Counted from the first letter of the stretch, positions 38,431-47,902 are shown. The stretch: DNA of 64,000 nucleotides from Nocardia pneumoniae NBRC 100136 (GCF_000308755.1 NZ_BAGF01000023.1:1-64000), one strand, 5' to 3'. Made by a program: numbers and translations. Notes: generated from the sequence alone by a model not told the origin.

Positions 38431-38469
38431 ACAGCGCTGGTGGTATCGGCGTGGGAATAGACTTGCGCG

Positions 38470-39393
38470 GTGCACGATAGGGGTTCCGATGGGAATGTCG
38501 ATCTGAACCAGCTGCGCACCTTCCTGGCCGTGCACCGCGCGGGATCGATCACGGCGGGGGCGCGGTTGGTGGGGCTGTCCCAGCCGACGGTTACCGGTCA
38601 GTTGCAGGCGTTGGAGAAGCGGCTCGGCGCGCGGCTGTTCGACAGACTGCCGCGCGGCGTGGCGCCCACCGCGGCCGCGACCGAGCTGGCGGCGCGGATC
38701 GCCGCACCGCTGGACGCGCTGGACACGGTGGCGGGCCCGGCCCGTCGTGCCGAGCCCGCGCCACAGCCCGCGGTGCGGTTGGCCGGTCCCGCCGAACTCC
38801 TCGCGGTGCACGCGCTCCCGGCGTTGGCGTCACTGATCGCCCATGGCGTGCGGCTGGTGGTCGACGCGGGACTGTCGGATGACCTGCTCGGCGGGTTGCG
38901 CGCCGGACAGTACGACCTGGTGGTGTCCACGGTTCGGCCCAGAGGGCGGACACTGGTCGCCGAACCGCTGTTCGACGAGGAATTCGTCCTGGTGGCCGCG
39001 CCGTCGGTCGCCGCGCGGATCGACCGGGAACTGCTGCGCTCCAAGGGGCCGGAAGCGTTGTCCAGCGTTCCGCTGATCAGCTACGCCCCGGATCTGCCGA
39101 TCCTGCGGAGGTACTGGCGACACGTCTTCGGCGTCCGGCTCACCGCGGAGGCGGCGCTGGTCGTCGCCGACCTGCGCGCGGTCACCGCGGCGGTCGCGGC
39201 GGGCGGGGGTATCAGCGTGCTCCCGAGTTACCTCTGTGCGACCGAACTGGATTCGGGAGCGTTGGTCGCGTTGCTGGAACCCGACGACCCGCCGATCAAC
39301 ACGGGCTTCCTGGTCCGCCGTCCCGGCGCGGCGGCCCGCCCGCACGTCGAGCTGGTGTACCAGCGGTTGGTCGCGGCAGCCAGGCAGTGGTGA
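38470..39393 (+). CDS. LysR-family transcriptional regulator
   Basis: The 307-residue protein has a LysR winged helix-turn-helix (about 10-70; LNQLRTFLAVHRAGSITAGARLVGLSQPTVTGQLQALE) and a periplasmic-binding-type effector domain. The GTG follows TAGACT by six bases, so the transcript is probably leaderless. LysR proteins usually regulate a divergent gene, but both neighbours point in other directions (monooxygenase upstream on the same strand, XRE gene convergent). Its target is not evident. Confidence 0.88.
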   Translation: MHDRGSDGNVDLNQLRTFLAVHRAGSITAGARLVGLSQPTVTGQLQALEKRLGARLFDRLPRGVAPTAAATELAARIAAPLDALDTVAGPARRAEPAPQPAVRLAGPAELLAVHALPALASLIAHGVRLVVDAGLSDDLLGGLRAGQYDLVVSTVRPRGRTLVAEPLFDEEFVLVAAPSVAARIDRELLRSKGPEALSSVPLISYAPDLPILRRYWRHVFGVRLTAEAALVVADLRAVTAAVAAGGGISVLPSYLCATELDSGALVALLEPDDPPINTGFLVRRPGAAARPHVELVYQRLVAAARQW

Positions 39394-39427
39394 CCCGCGA
39401 CGAGCGCGGTGTCCGCAGGTGTCTGCG

Positions 39428-40219
39428 CTACCGTCGCGCGGCGCGGTCGCGCAGAATGCGCGCGGTCTGCTCGTCGCCGGGAAGGAACGCCTCCAGTTGA
39501 AGCTCGGCGAGCGTGATGTCGACGGCGGTGGCGAACGAGGTGAGCGTGGTGATCAAACGCAACTCGCCTTCGTCGCAGCGCAGGCGCAGCGGCACCGCGA
39601 AGCCGAGGTGGTCGGGGCCTGGATCGGCCTGCGGCAGATAGCCTTCCAGCTCCGCGATCAGCTCCTCCAAGGCGGGGTCGGGACTGCGCGCCATCCGGCC
39701 GCGTAGCGCCTCGGTGACGTGCCTGCCCCATTCCGGCAGGTTGAGCACTCGGGCGGCCAACCCCTCGGGATGCAGCGCGAGCCGAAGCACGTTGACCGGA
39801 GGTTCCAGCAACCACGGCGTGACGCCCTCGGTGAGCACATCGAAAGCGGCGTTCGCGGCGAGCAGGATGCCGTAGGGCCGCACAACCAGCGCCGGGTAGG
39901 GCAGATGACCGTCCAGGATGGCGCGCAGCGCCTCCAGCACCGGCGCCAATTCCGCGTTCTCGAGCTCTGATTCGGGGAAGATCGGCGCGTATCCGGCGGC
40001 GAGCAGCAGTCCGTTGCGTTCGCGCAGCGAGAGGTCCAGCGATTCGGCCAGGCGCACCACCATCGTGCGTCCCGGTCGCGAGCGTCCCTGCTCCAGGAAG
40101 CTCAGGTGACGCTGGGTGGTGTCGGCGCGGATCGCGAGGTCGAGCTGGCTGACCCGGCGCAGCGTCCGCCAATGCTTGAGCTGCCGGGCGAACCCGGTGG
40201 GTTCCGTCACCGTCGTCAT
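39428..40219 (-). CDS. XRE regulator with MmyB-like ligand-binding domain
   Basis: The 263-residue protein has a helix-turn-helix (about 8-65; LKHWRTLRRVSQLDLAIRADTTQRHLSFLEQGRSRPGR) and a C-terminal MmyB-like domain (about 95-260). The latter binds fatty-acid-like ligands in the one characterised member I recall. AATACT lies six bases before the ATG. It is divergent from the SnoaL-like/oxidoreductase pair with 85 bp between starts, so it probably regulates those genes. Confidence 0.87.
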   Translation of the reverse strand: MTTVTEPTGFARQLKHWRTLRRVSQLDLAIRADTTQRHLSFLEQGRSRPGRTMVVRLAESLDLSLRERNGLLLAAGYAPIFPESELENAELAPVLEALRAILDGHLPYPALVVRPYGILLAANAAFDVLTEGVTPWLLEPPVNVLRLALHPEGLAARVLNLPEWGRHVTEALRGRMARSPDPALEELIAELEGYLPQADPGPDHLGFAVPLRLRCDEGELRLITTLTSFATAVDITLAELQLEAFLPGDEQTARILRDRAARR

Positions 40220-40304
40220 AGCAGCAGTATTGGTCGCCGTGCGGTCGCGCGCCATACCCTGCGGGGAATCGCACGCGGTCGCGGCACCGGCAAAGCTCTG
40301 CTGC

Positions 40305-40748
40305 ATGAGCAAGCACCTCGATGAACAGGAACTGGCGCACTTCGCCGAGCGGTACGTCGCGCTGTGGAACGAGCCCGACGCCGAGGCCAGGCATCAGCGG
40401 ATCCGGCAGCTGTGGTCGGCGGACGGAGCCCAAGTGCTGGTCGACCCGCCGCAGGCAATGCGCGAAGCGCTGGCCGCGCTGGCCTTTCCGATCCCGACCG
40501 TGGAGATCCGCGGTCACGAAGCGCTGGATCGCCGCGTCGACCGCGCGTACGACGAGTTCGTCGCGCCGGGCGAGCACGTGTTCGCGGCGGGAGGACCAGC
40601 CGTGCGCCTGTCGGTGAACCTGATCGGCATCACCTGGCACATGGTGAGCAAGGCCGATGGCGCGGTGGTCGGCGGCGGATACGACGTCGTCGCGCTGGAC
40701 GACACGGGCCGGATCCGGTGGGATCACCAGTACATCGGGGCCGCGTGA
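40305..40748 (+). CDS. SnoaL/NTF2-like protein
   Basis: The 147-residue protein has the cone-shaped alpha+beta NTF2-like pattern: AERYVALWNEPDAEARHQRIRQLWSADG at the start, then beta strands with RLSVNLIGITWHMV and YDVVALDDTGRIRWDHQYIG. Family members are small isomerases, hydrolases or ligand carriers; no catalytic residues can be assigned safely. Its stop overlaps the start of the oxidoreductase (TGATG), so the pair is translationally coupled and divergent from the XRE regulator. Confidence 0.78.
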   Translation: MSKHLDEQELAHFAERYVALWNEPDAEARHQRIRQLWSADGAQVLVDPPQAMREALAALAFPIPTVEIRGHEALDRRVDRAYDEFVAPGEHVFAAGGPAVRLSVNLIGITWHMVSKADGAVVGGGYDVVALDDTGRIRWDHQYIGAA

Positions 40749-41758
40749 TGAATGCCGTCGCCTATCGTCTGGACCCCGCACGCGGCGCGTTGACCGCCGA
40801 GCCGCGGCAGCTGCCCGAGCCCGGCCCGCGTCAGGTGGTGATCCGGGTGCGGGCAGCGTCACTGAACCGCCGTGACCTGATGCTCATGGACGGCACGTAT
40901 CCCTTGCCCGCCGCGCCGGGGGTCATCCCGCTCAGTGACGGCGTCGGCGAGGTGATCGCCGTAGGCGAAGAAGTGACCCGCGCCGCGGTGGGCGACCGGG
41001 TGACCGGGACCTATTTCGTCCGATGGATCGATGGACCGCAGCGGCAAGCACACGTCGTCGAGCAGTACGGCGCCACTCATCACGGCATGCTCGCCACCTA
41101 CGCGGTGCTGGAAGAGGATTCGGTGGTGCACGTGCCCGGTCACCTCACCGACGCGGAAGCCGCCACGCTGACCTGCGCCGGGGTCGTGGCATGGGCCGCG
41201 CTCACTACGCCGCTGCCGGTGCTGCCGGGCGAGACCGTACTGACGGTCGGCAGCGGATCGGTCGCGTTGTTCGGCGTTCAGCACGCCAAAATGCTTGGGG
41301 CGAGGGTCGTTGCGATCACCTCCAACGCGACGAAAGCCGAGCGGCTGCGTGCGCTCGGCGCCGACGAGGTGATCGATCGGAGCCGGACGCCGGACTGGGA
41401 ATTCGCCGTGCTCGACCGTACCGGCGGCGACGGCGTGGAACACGTCCTGGATGCGGTGGGCATGGCGACGTTGCCGAAATCCGTGCGGTCCGGCGCGTAC
41501 AACTCGCGGATCACGATGATCGGCGCGATGCCCGCGTCCGAACCGGCGTCGAGCAGTCCGTTCGGGACGTCGTATCTGTCCATCCGCCGCATCGCGGTGG
41601 GCAGCAGAACCGATTTCGAGGCGATGAACCGATCGATCACCGAACATCGGATGCGTCCGGTGATCGACCGCGTTTTCCCGTTCGACGACGCGGCAGCGGC
41701 CTATCGCTACCTCCGCACCGGCGATCCGTTCGGAAAGGTGGTGATCGAGTTGCCCTGA
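40748..41758 (+). CDS. MDR-superfamily (quinone-oxidoreductase-type) dehydrogenase
   Basis: The 336-residue protein has the GroES-like N-domain (ASLNRRDLMLMDGTYP, PLSDGVGEVIAVGEEVT). Its Rossmann domain has VLTVGSGSVALFGVQHAKMLGARVVAITSN and a TGGDGVEHVLDAVG segment. The zinc ligands of classical alcohol dehydrogenases are not evident, placing it with zinc-independent NADPH-dependent reductases. The substrate is unknown. It is coupled to the SnoaL-like gene, which suggests the two act on the same compound. Confidence 0.86.
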   Translation: MNAVAYRLDPARGALTAEPRQLPEPGPRQVVIRVRAASLNRRDLMLMDGTYPLPAAPGVIPLSDGVGEVIAVGEEVTRAAVGDRVTGTYFVRWIDGPQRQAHVVEQYGATHHGMLATYAVLEEDSVVHVPGHLTDAEAATLTCAGVVAWAALTTPLPVLPGETVLTVGSGSVALFGVQHAKMLGARVVAITSNATKAERLRALGADEVIDRSRTPDWEFAVLDRTGGDGVEHVLDAVGMATLPKSVRSGAYNSRITMIGAMPASEPASSSPFGTSYLSIRRIAVGSRTDFEAMNRSITEHRMRPVIDRVFPFDDAAAAYRYLRTGDPFGKVVIELP

Positions 41759-41761
41759 GGC

Positions 41762-42478
41762 TCAGGGGCAGGCGCTCAGCACCCGGACCATGGCGTCTTT
41801 CTCGGGCTGGGTAACCCAGAGCTGATAGGCCGCCTTCACCTGGATCTGCCTGGTCACGTAGGCGCAGTGGAAGCCCTTGTTGGGCGGCAGCCACTCGGCC
41901 GCGTCGGAATCGCTCTTGGACTGGTTGGTGGGCCCGTCCGCGGCCTGCAGGTTCAGCGGATCGTTCGCCAGGTCGCGGCGGCGTTCGGCGGAAAGCTTCT
42001 GAGCGCCTTTCTGCCAGGCATCCGAGAGCGCGACGACATGGTCGATCTGCACATCGTCGGACGACCGCACACCGCGCTCGAAGCGAATGGTCTTGCCCGT
42101 GTACGGGTCGTCGAGCGTCCCGGTCGCGACGATGCACTTGCCCGACTTGAACGTCACGTCGGTCATGTCGCGCTGGAGGATGTCGTTGCGGGTGTCGCAG
42201 CCGTTGTTGCCGCCGGGCACCGACACGTTGTCCGACCAGGGCGGGCCGAATTCCTCCCGGCTGTAGCCGGTTTTGGGGGCGCGGTCGGCGACGCGCAGGG
42301 AATTCAGCAGGGCGAGGGCGTCGCGGCTGGGTATGGCGGCGGTGCACGCCTTGCCGCCGGGACCGCACCCTGTCGCGGCGGTCGACTGGCTGGTGCCGAG
42401 GGAGGAGCAGGAGACCAGTCCGAGAGAAGTCGCGACCATGACGCTGATCAGGGCCAGGCGGTGTGCTGTGGATTTCAT
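41762..42478 (-). CDS. Secreted HNH-family nuclease lipoprotein
   Basis: The 238-residue product has a signal peptide with lipobox LVSC (Cys24), so it should be lipid-anchored outside the cell. The HNH/DUF1524 core is DVQIDHVVALSDAW, then NDPLNLQAADGPTNQSK and DAAEWLPPNK, giving the His, Asn and metal-ligand pattern. Four other cysteines could form disulfides. AGGAAG lies four bases before the ATG. Such secreted nucleases are common in actinobacteria and may scavenge nucleic acids. It is convergent with the oxidoreductase, with 3 bp between stops. Confidence 0.87.
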   Translation of the reverse strand: MKSTAHRLALISVMVATSLGLVSCSSLGTSQSTAATGCGPGGKACTAAIPSRDALALLNSLRVADRAPKTGYSREEFGPPWSDNVSVPGGNNGCDTRNDILQRDMTDVTFKSGKCIVATGTLDDPYTGKTIRFERGVRSSDDVQIDHVVALSDAWQKGAQKLSAERRRDLANDPLNLQAADGPTNQSKSDSDAAEWLPPNKGFHCAYVTRQIQVKAAYQLWVTQPEKDAMVRVLSACP

Positions 42479-43157
42479 CGAACTTCCTAACGCCGAACCC
42501 ACCGGAAACGTAACCGGCGTCAAAGTATCCATTTGCCACGCCGACACAAACGCACGGCGCGTATGAGATTCGGCACAGCTGCCCGGATCGGATTGGTGCG
42601 CCGAGGCGGTCGGACAGCAGGAGTGGGGCCCGCCCCCGAATCGCCGTGCCGGCGCCGACTCGGGGGCGGTCTATCACGAGGAGACCTGAGGAGCCGCGCG
42701 GTTGTGCGGATGGTTGTCCACTCCGAAGACCGCACTGGGACGACACCACGGGGCTGATGAGGGGGAGGTCCCGAGGTGTCGAGCCGCGCCTGCTCCGGAC
42801 TCACTCGTGACGATCAGGGATGATCGGGATCCGGTCGACGCGGTCGGGTTCGGGCGACCTGTAGCCGCTTGCGCACCAGCACCATTGCCGCTCCATCTCG
42901 ATCATGCTCGTTTCTACGTATCGAGACAGTAGATAGCCGCGCCGTTGATTGGCAAGTTCGGTAGTATATTTCGGAAAATTTCTCAGACGATCTTCAGTTT
43001 CCACCATGTATCTACTGCATGACTACGGACATTCACGTGCCGTAGCGCCGCACCGGCAAGTGTGACAAGCGTCACCGCACGGTCGGTCACAGGCGGGCGT
43101 GATCGTGTGTCCAAACCAGGTGAAGGCAAACAAGCCCGAACCTGGAAGGACGACATC
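42479..43157. other. Long intergenic region without a supported gene
   Basis: Only short overlapping ORFs without family resemblance occur here. The right half is unusually AT-rich (TAGTATATTTCGGAAAATTT near 42963). It carries a 9-bp inverted repeat, CAGTAGATA (42927-42935) against TATCTACTG (43009-43017), about 73 bp apart. It may hold the promoters of the HNH nuclease (minus) and the dehalogenase-like gene (plus), or a small RNA. Confidence 0.4.
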
Positions 43158-44030
43158 ATGCCCACCGTGGAAATACTCGACTCGTTTCTCCACTACCGCG
43201 ACACCGGCGAGGGTGCGACCCCGGTTGTGTTCCTGCACGGCAACCCCACCTCCTCGTACCTGTGGCGCAACGTCATTCCGCATGTCGCCGACCGAACCAG
43301 AGCACTGGCGCCCGACCTGATCGGGATGGGTGAGTCGGGCAAGCCCGACATCGGCTACCGCTTCACCGATCACGCCGCCTACCTGGACGCCTGGTTCGAC
43401 GCGCTCGGGCTGGACCAAGTGATCCTGGTCGGCCACGATTGGGGCGGCGCGCTCGCCATGCATTGGGCCGCCTCGCATCCCGGCCGGGTGCGTGGCATCG
43501 CGCTGATCGAGACCTTCTTGCGCCCGATGGGCTGGGACGAACTGCCTCCGCTCGGAGCTGAGCTTTTCCGCAAGTTCCGGTCCACCGAAGGCGAGCGAAT
43601 GATTCTGGAGGAGAACACCTTCATCGAGTTCAACCTGCCCCATGGCGTCGCCGACCTGACCGCCGAGGACCACGACGTGTATCGCGCGCCGTATCCGACC
43701 CCGGCGTCGCGCAAGCCGCTGCTGGTGTGGCCGAGGGAATTCCCGCTCGACGGGGAACCCGCCGATGTGGTCGCCATCGTGCGCGAGTACGGCGCGTGGG
43801 CGGCCGCCACGCCCGAAGTGCCCAAATTGCTGATGGCGCTGGAGAACGGCGTCGGCTTGGGTTCGCCGGAGATGATCGACTGGGCCGCGACCACCTTCGC
43901 GGGCGCCGAGGTCGCGCCGATCGGTCCGGCCGGGCACCACGCGCCGGAGGACCGGCCGGAGGAAATCGGTCGCGCGGTCGCGGACTGGGCGGACCGGCAC
44001 GCTTTGCTCGGTGCGGCCGCACGGTCGTGA
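43158..44030 (+). CDS. Haloalkane dehalogenase-like alpha/beta hydrolase
   Basis: The 290-residue protein has the HLD-II layout: HGNPTSSYLWRN (Asn29 halide site), PDLIGMGES, nucleophile Asp94 followed by Trp95 in GHDWGG, catalytic acid Glu118 (LIETFLRP) and base His260 (GHHAPED). This matches DhaA-type enzymes that replace halogens with hydroxyl. True haloalkane activity cannot be told from motifs alone. GGAAGGA lies seven bases before the ATG. Confidence 0.88.
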   Translation: MPTVEILDSFLHYRDTGEGATPVVFLHGNPTSSYLWRNVIPHVADRTRALAPDLIGMGESGKPDIGYRFTDHAAYLDAWFDALGLDQVILVGHDWGGALAMHWAASHPGRVRGIALIETFLRPMGWDELPPLGAELFRKFRSTEGERMILEENTFIEFNLPHGVADLTAEDHDVYRAPYPTPASRKPLLVWPREFPLDGEPADVVAIVREYGAWAAATPEVPKLLMALENGVGLGSPEMIDWAATTFAGAEVAPIGPAGHHAPEDRPEEIGRAVADWADRHALLGAAARS

Positions 44031-44123
44031 CGAGGGCTCCTCGACGGAGTCCGCACCGGCTCCGACACCCGGGGTGACCGGTGCCGCTTGCGCCGGCCGC
44101 GAGACAGGCCGAATGATGACCGG

Positions 44124-44984
44124 ATGGGCACGGAGCAGGATCTGGTCGCGGCGGACGAGAAGGACATGGTCGCCCGCGCGGTCGCGGGCGACCGGGACGC
44201 CGTCGCGCAGGTGGTGCGCCAGTTGCAGGACCCGCTGTACCGGCTGGCCCTGCGCATGGTCTGGCGGCCCGCCGAGGCCGAGGACGCGACACAGGACATC
44301 CTGCTGCGCGTCCTCGACCACCTGCACACCTGGCGCGCCGAGGCCAAGCTGCTCACCTGGGCCTACCGCATCGGCGTCAACTACCTGCTGAATCTGCGAC
44401 GGCAGACCCCGCAGGAGGCCGCCCAGCTGAGTCTGGACGCCTACCGGGAAGGACTGGCCGACGGGCTCGCGGACGCCGACTATCGGGGACCGGAGGCGCA
44501 AGTGCTCACCGCGGAGGTGCGGCTGACCTGTAGTCAGGGCATGTTGCAGTGCCTGGCCCGGGACGAGCGGATCGCCTTCGTGCTCGGCGATGTCTTCGAG
44601 CTGAGCTCGACCGAGGCCGCCTGGGTTCTCGGCGTCACCCCCGCCGCCTACCGGAAACGCCTGGAGCGCGCCAAGAAGCGGCTCGGCAACTTCATGAACG
44701 CGACCTGCGGCCTGGTCGACCCGGCGGCGTTCTGCCGCTGCTCACGCCGGGTGGACAAGGCTCTGGCCCTCGGCCGCGTCGACCCGCGCGAACCCGTGTT
44801 CGCGCGCCATCCGGTCAGCGCTGGCGGTCGCAACGCAGTCGAAGCCGAACAGCAGATGATCCATTTGCACGACGCGGCATCGGTGTTGCGCGCACACCCC
44901 GACTACGCCGCGCCGCAAGCGAAAATGGACGCGATCACCGGCTTGCTGGGCTCGGGCCGCTTTTCCATGCTGAGCGACGGCTGA
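44124..44984 (+). CDS. ECF sigma factor with cysteine-bearing C-terminal extension
   Basis: The 286-residue protein has sigma region 2 (about 25-95; DPLYRLALRMVWRPAEAEDATQDILLRVL, KLLTWAYRIGVNYLLNLRR) and region 4 (about 135-190; ERIAFVLGDVFELSSTEAAWVLGVTPAAYRKRL). It then has an extra 95 residues containing Cys195, Cys204 and Cys206 (CGLVDPAAFCRC). The cluster could bind zinc and act as a built-in redox switch in place of a separate anti-sigma factor, none of which is adjacent. ATG at 44124 is chosen by domain fit. The regulon is unknown. Confidence 0.87.
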   Translation: MGTEQDLVAADEKDMVARAVAGDRDAVAQVVRQLQDPLYRLALRMVWRPAEAEDATQDILLRVLDHLHTWRAEAKLLTWAYRIGVNYLLNLRRQTPQEAAQLSLDAYREGLADGLADADYRGPEAQVLTAEVRLTCSQGMLQCLARDERIAFVLGDVFELSSTEAAWVLGVTPAAYRKRLERAKKRLGNFMNATCGLVDPAAFCRCSRRVDKALALGRVDPREPVFARHPVSAGGRNAVEAEQQMIHLHDAASVLRAHPDYAAPQAKMDAITGLLGSGRFSMLSDG

Positions 44985-45056
44985 TCCGCCCGGAGCCCTC
45001 GGGGAGCATTCTCGGTAGTGCCGTCGCGCCGCACTCTCGTCGTCGGACAAGGATGC

Positions 45057-45998
45057 TCAGCCGGAATTTCGGTTGGAAGGGCCGGATGCGCTGCGATCGT
45101 CCGAGGCCGACGTTCCGCGCAGTTCGGTTGCGAGCCGGGCGATGTCGGCCGGGCCGACGCGGCAGCATCCGCCGATGACGCGTGCGCCGCGTGCGACCCA
45201 TGCGCGTGCTTGTGCCGGGGCGTATCGGACGGGGCCGGTCCAGGTGTGGCGAACGGCGTCCCAGCCTTCGCCGCTGTTCGGGTAGGCGATCACGGGTTTG
45301 CGGGTGCCCGCGGCGAGTTCGGTCGCGGCGGTGACATCGGCGGGCGGGCAACAGTTCACGCCGATCGCGATGATCGAGTCCGACGCTGCGGCCACCGCGA
45401 AGGCGTCCGCGAGCGGCTGACCGGCCCGGGTGCGGGTGCCCGCGATGGTGTAGCTGAGCCACGCGGGCACACCGATGTCGGTCACCAGGTCGACCAACGC
45501 CTCGGCTTCATCGATGTCGGGGACGGTTTCCAGAGCGAGCAGATCAGCGCCCGCCTCCGCCAGCACCTCCATTCTCGGCCGATGCCAAGCCCGCAGTTCG
45601 GCCACACTGCGCCCATAACGTCCTCGATATTCCGATCCATCGGCACGGGCCGCGCCGTACGGGCCGATCGAGGCCGCGACCCATCGGGGCCTGCCGTCAG
45701 CGCAAGCGTCGCGCGCCGCGCGGGCCAGCTGCACACCGCGGCGCAGCAGCCGGATGGATTCCGCTCGGCTCAGCCCGCGCGCGGCGAAACCCTCGAACGA
45801 AGCCTGATAACTCGCTGTGGTCGCGATATCGGCGCCTGCCTGGAAGTATGCCGCGTGCACGGCCTCGATCGCGGCGGGATCGTCCACCAGCAGCCGGGCC
45901 GACCACAGTGCGTCGGACAGGTCGTGGCCGCGCGCCTCCAGCTCGGTGGCCAAGCCGCCGTCCGAGATCAGCACCCCCGCCGCGGGGTCGAACAGCAC
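45057..45998 (-). CDS. mmuM: Homocysteine S-methyltransferase (MmuM-like)
   Basis: The enzyme methylates homocysteine, typically from S-methylmethionine. The 313-residue barrel protein has the zinc thiolates in GVNCCPP and GGCC near the C-terminal end, plus SDGGLATELEARG at the start, ASIGPYGA and ALETVPD. The GTG has TAGAGT six bases upstream (46005-46010), a leaderless arrangement. It is convergent with the ECF sigma gene and not in an operon. Confidence 0.92.
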   Translation of the reverse strand: MLFDPAAGVLISDGGLATELEARGHDLSDALWSARLLVDDPAAIEAVHAAYFQAGADIATTASYQASFEGFAARGLSRAESIRLLRRGVQLARAARDACADGRPRWVAASIGPYGAARADGSEYRGRYGRSVAELRAWHRPRMEVLAEAGADLLALETVPDIDEAEALVDLVTDIGVPAWLSYTIAGTRTRAGQPLADAFAVAAASDSIIAIGVNCCPPADVTAATELAAGTRKPVIAYPNSGEGWDAVRHTWTGPVRYAPAQARAWVARGARVIGGCCRVGPADIARLATELRGTSASDDRSASGPSNRNSG

Positions 45999-46066
45999 GG
46001 TTCCACTCTAATGCCTGGACCAGGAACGCTGTCCGCGCGAGGCAGCGGGCGCGATCGGCCGCGGGT

Positions 46067-46726
46067 TCACTCGTCGTCGCCGGGCTGGGCAGTCGGGGGA
46101 ACGCCGGTGTCGAGGAAGCGGATCAGCCGCTCGATGCGTGCGGTGTGATCTACGCAGCGCTCCAAGTGGTGCCCGAGCAGTGCGTTGTCGATCGCCATAT
46201 CGGTGGGCGGCTGGGACGCGGGGTCACGCAGCGCCGAATGCAATTGCTGGTGCAGCGTTTCCATCGCTGGTTCGGCGGCCGTCTCCTCGGGCAGCGGTTG
46301 CTGACCGGCGACCGCACGTCCCGCCAATGCCGTGCGCTCGGCCGCCAGCTTTCCCATCGCGGCGAGGATGTCCAGAATGGGCTGCGAGGCAACGTGTCCG
46401 GGGTGGCGCTGGTACACCTGATCGGCCACCCGGCTGGCCAGCCATCCGATCCGGGATAGTTCACCGGCGATCTGGATCGCGGTCACCACATGCCGTAGGT
46501 CGCGGGCGACGGGCGCCTGCAACGCCAGCAGCACCACGGTGCGCGCCTCGCACGCGCCGTACATCTTCTGCAACTGCTCGTCGAGCGCGAAGGCCTCATA
46601 GGTGGCGGCGAGGTCGGCGTCGACCAGCGCGTCGGTGACACGCTCGACGGCGTCGTGGGCGAGCGTGCACATCAGCGTCAAATCCTTGGTCAACGCGATG
46701 AGCTCGGCAGTGAACTGGGTCCGCAC
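46067..46726 (-). CDS. PhoU-family phosphate signalling protein
   Basis: The 219-residue all-helical protein is built of two three-helix PhoU repeats; metal-binding-type residues include EARTVVLLALQAPVARDLRHVVTAIQIAGELSRIG. PhoU damps phosphate-starvation signalling and phosphate import. The GTG giving VRTQFTAELIALTKDL is chosen because PhoU proteins start with this helix. No pst or phoR genes are adjacent, so it is a stand-alone copy. The start faces the DUF418 gene 174 bp away. Confidence 0.88.
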   Translation of the reverse strand: MRTQFTAELIALTKDLTLMCTLAHDAVERVTDALVDADLAATYEAFALDEQLQKMYGACEARTVVLLALQAPVARDLRHVVTAIQIAGELSRIGWLASRVADQVYQRHPGHVASQPILDILAAMGKLAAERTALAGRAVAGQQPLPEETAAEPAMETLHQQLHSALRDPASQPPTDMAIDNALLGHHLERCVDHTARIERLIRFLDTGVPPTAQPGDDE

Positions 46727-46900
46727 CGCCAAATTCTCACCTATCGACCGGCGCGGGGTCGATTCCTTACCGGATCTTCTTCGGTAACGACATCGCCTCG
46801 GCGCTACCGCCGCACGCTCCACCAGCGAAAGTGCGGCGGTGCAGCGACATCTCCTCGCGAGATCCCGGCGTCGGCGCGGCTGCTGGATACCGTGAGAGGC

Positions 46901-47902
46901 ATGCACAACGATGCGGGTCCGCTACGCGTCCCCGAGTTGGACGCGGTACGGGGTTTCGCGCTGTGCGGGATGCTGGTGGTGACCATTCGGCAGATCGCGG
47001 ACATGGCCGCGACCGACGAGACGGGGCTGGTGATTCCGGTCGGGCATGCGCTGACGGTGCTGTTCGAAGGACGGTTCCTGCCGATCTTCTCGTTCGTGTT
47101 CGGGCTCGGCTTCGCAGTGCTGCTGGACCATGCGGCCGAGCGCAGCGAGCGTCCGCGACTCCTCCTGGTCCGCCACTTGGCCGCGCTCGGCGTCATCGGC
47201 CTGATCCATCAGCAGTTCCAGCCGGGGGAGGCGCTGTTGCCGTACGCGCTGGTCGGGTTGGCGATCCTGCTGCCCGCGGCGGTGCTGCCGAATTGGGTGG
47301 TCCTGATCGCGGGCCTGGTCGGCACTGTCGGCGTGGCGGTGGCCCTCGGTGGCGACCTGGCTCTGGTGCCCGGCTTGTTCCTGCTCGGCCTGGCTGTGGC
47401 CCGCTCCGGGATCGTCGAGACGCTCCCCGAGCGGGGTTGGCAGATCGGTGTGGTCTTCGCTCTCGCGCTGCCCGCCGCAGTGGTGGCGGGCAGGTGGGAG
47501 TACCGCACACCGTATCTGGATTTGTGGTCCACCCCGGCCGCGGCGGTGGCGGGTCTGCTCGGCGCGCTCGCCTACCTGACCGGATTCCTGCTGCTGCTGC
47601 GCATCGAACCGGGGCAGGTGCTGTCGGAGGTGCTTCAGCCGCTGGGCCGGATGGCACTGACCAACTACGTCGCCGCCACGGCGCTGATCCTGCTCGCCGA
47701 ACCGCGCCTCGGGCTGTCCGGCTCCGGCGACTACGCGGCGCTGCTGGGATCAGCGGTTGCGATCATCATGGGGCAGGCGCTGTTCAGCGCCCTCTGGCTG
47801 CGGTTTTTCGACTACGGCCCGCTCGAATGGGCGTGGTGGTGTGTCACCGTGTGGGCGGTGGTGCCGATCCGTCGTGCGCGGGTGCCGATCCGCCGGTATT
47901 GA
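46901..47902 (+). CDS. DUF418-family membrane protein
   Basis: The 333-residue protein has about nine hydrophobic helices. Its N-terminal signature is ELDAVRGFALCGMLVV, followed by LFEGRFLPIFSFVFGLGFA, and the DUF418-type tail is QPLGRMALTNYVAATALI and FFDYGPLEWAWW. Such proteins are poorly characterised, with some acyltransferase-3-like features. TACCGT lies seven bases before the ATG (46888-46893). Its 3' end overlaps the convergent membrane protein gene by 59 bp. Confidence 0.87.
   Translation: MHNDAGPLRVPELDAVRGFALCGMLVVTIRQIADMAATDETGLVIPVGHALTVLFEGRFLPIFSFVFGLGFAVLLDHAAERSERPRLLLVRHLAALGVIGLIHQQFQPGEALLPYALVGLAILLPAAVLPNWVVLIAGLVGTVGVAVALGGDLALVPGLFLLGLAVARSGIVETLPERGWQIGVVFALALPAAVVAGRWEYRTPYLDLWSTPAAAVAGLLGALAYLTGFLLLLRIEPGQVLSEVLQPLGRMALTNYVAATALILLAEPRLGLSGSGDYAALLGSAVAIIMGQALFSALWLRFFDYGPLEWAWWCVTVWAVVPIRRARVPIRRY

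Noticed and set aside
42533..43007. Short ORFs of 68-76 codons in the gap after the HNH nuclease
   Set aside because: Arg/Pro-rich, overlapping on both strands, without ribosome sites or recognisable features.
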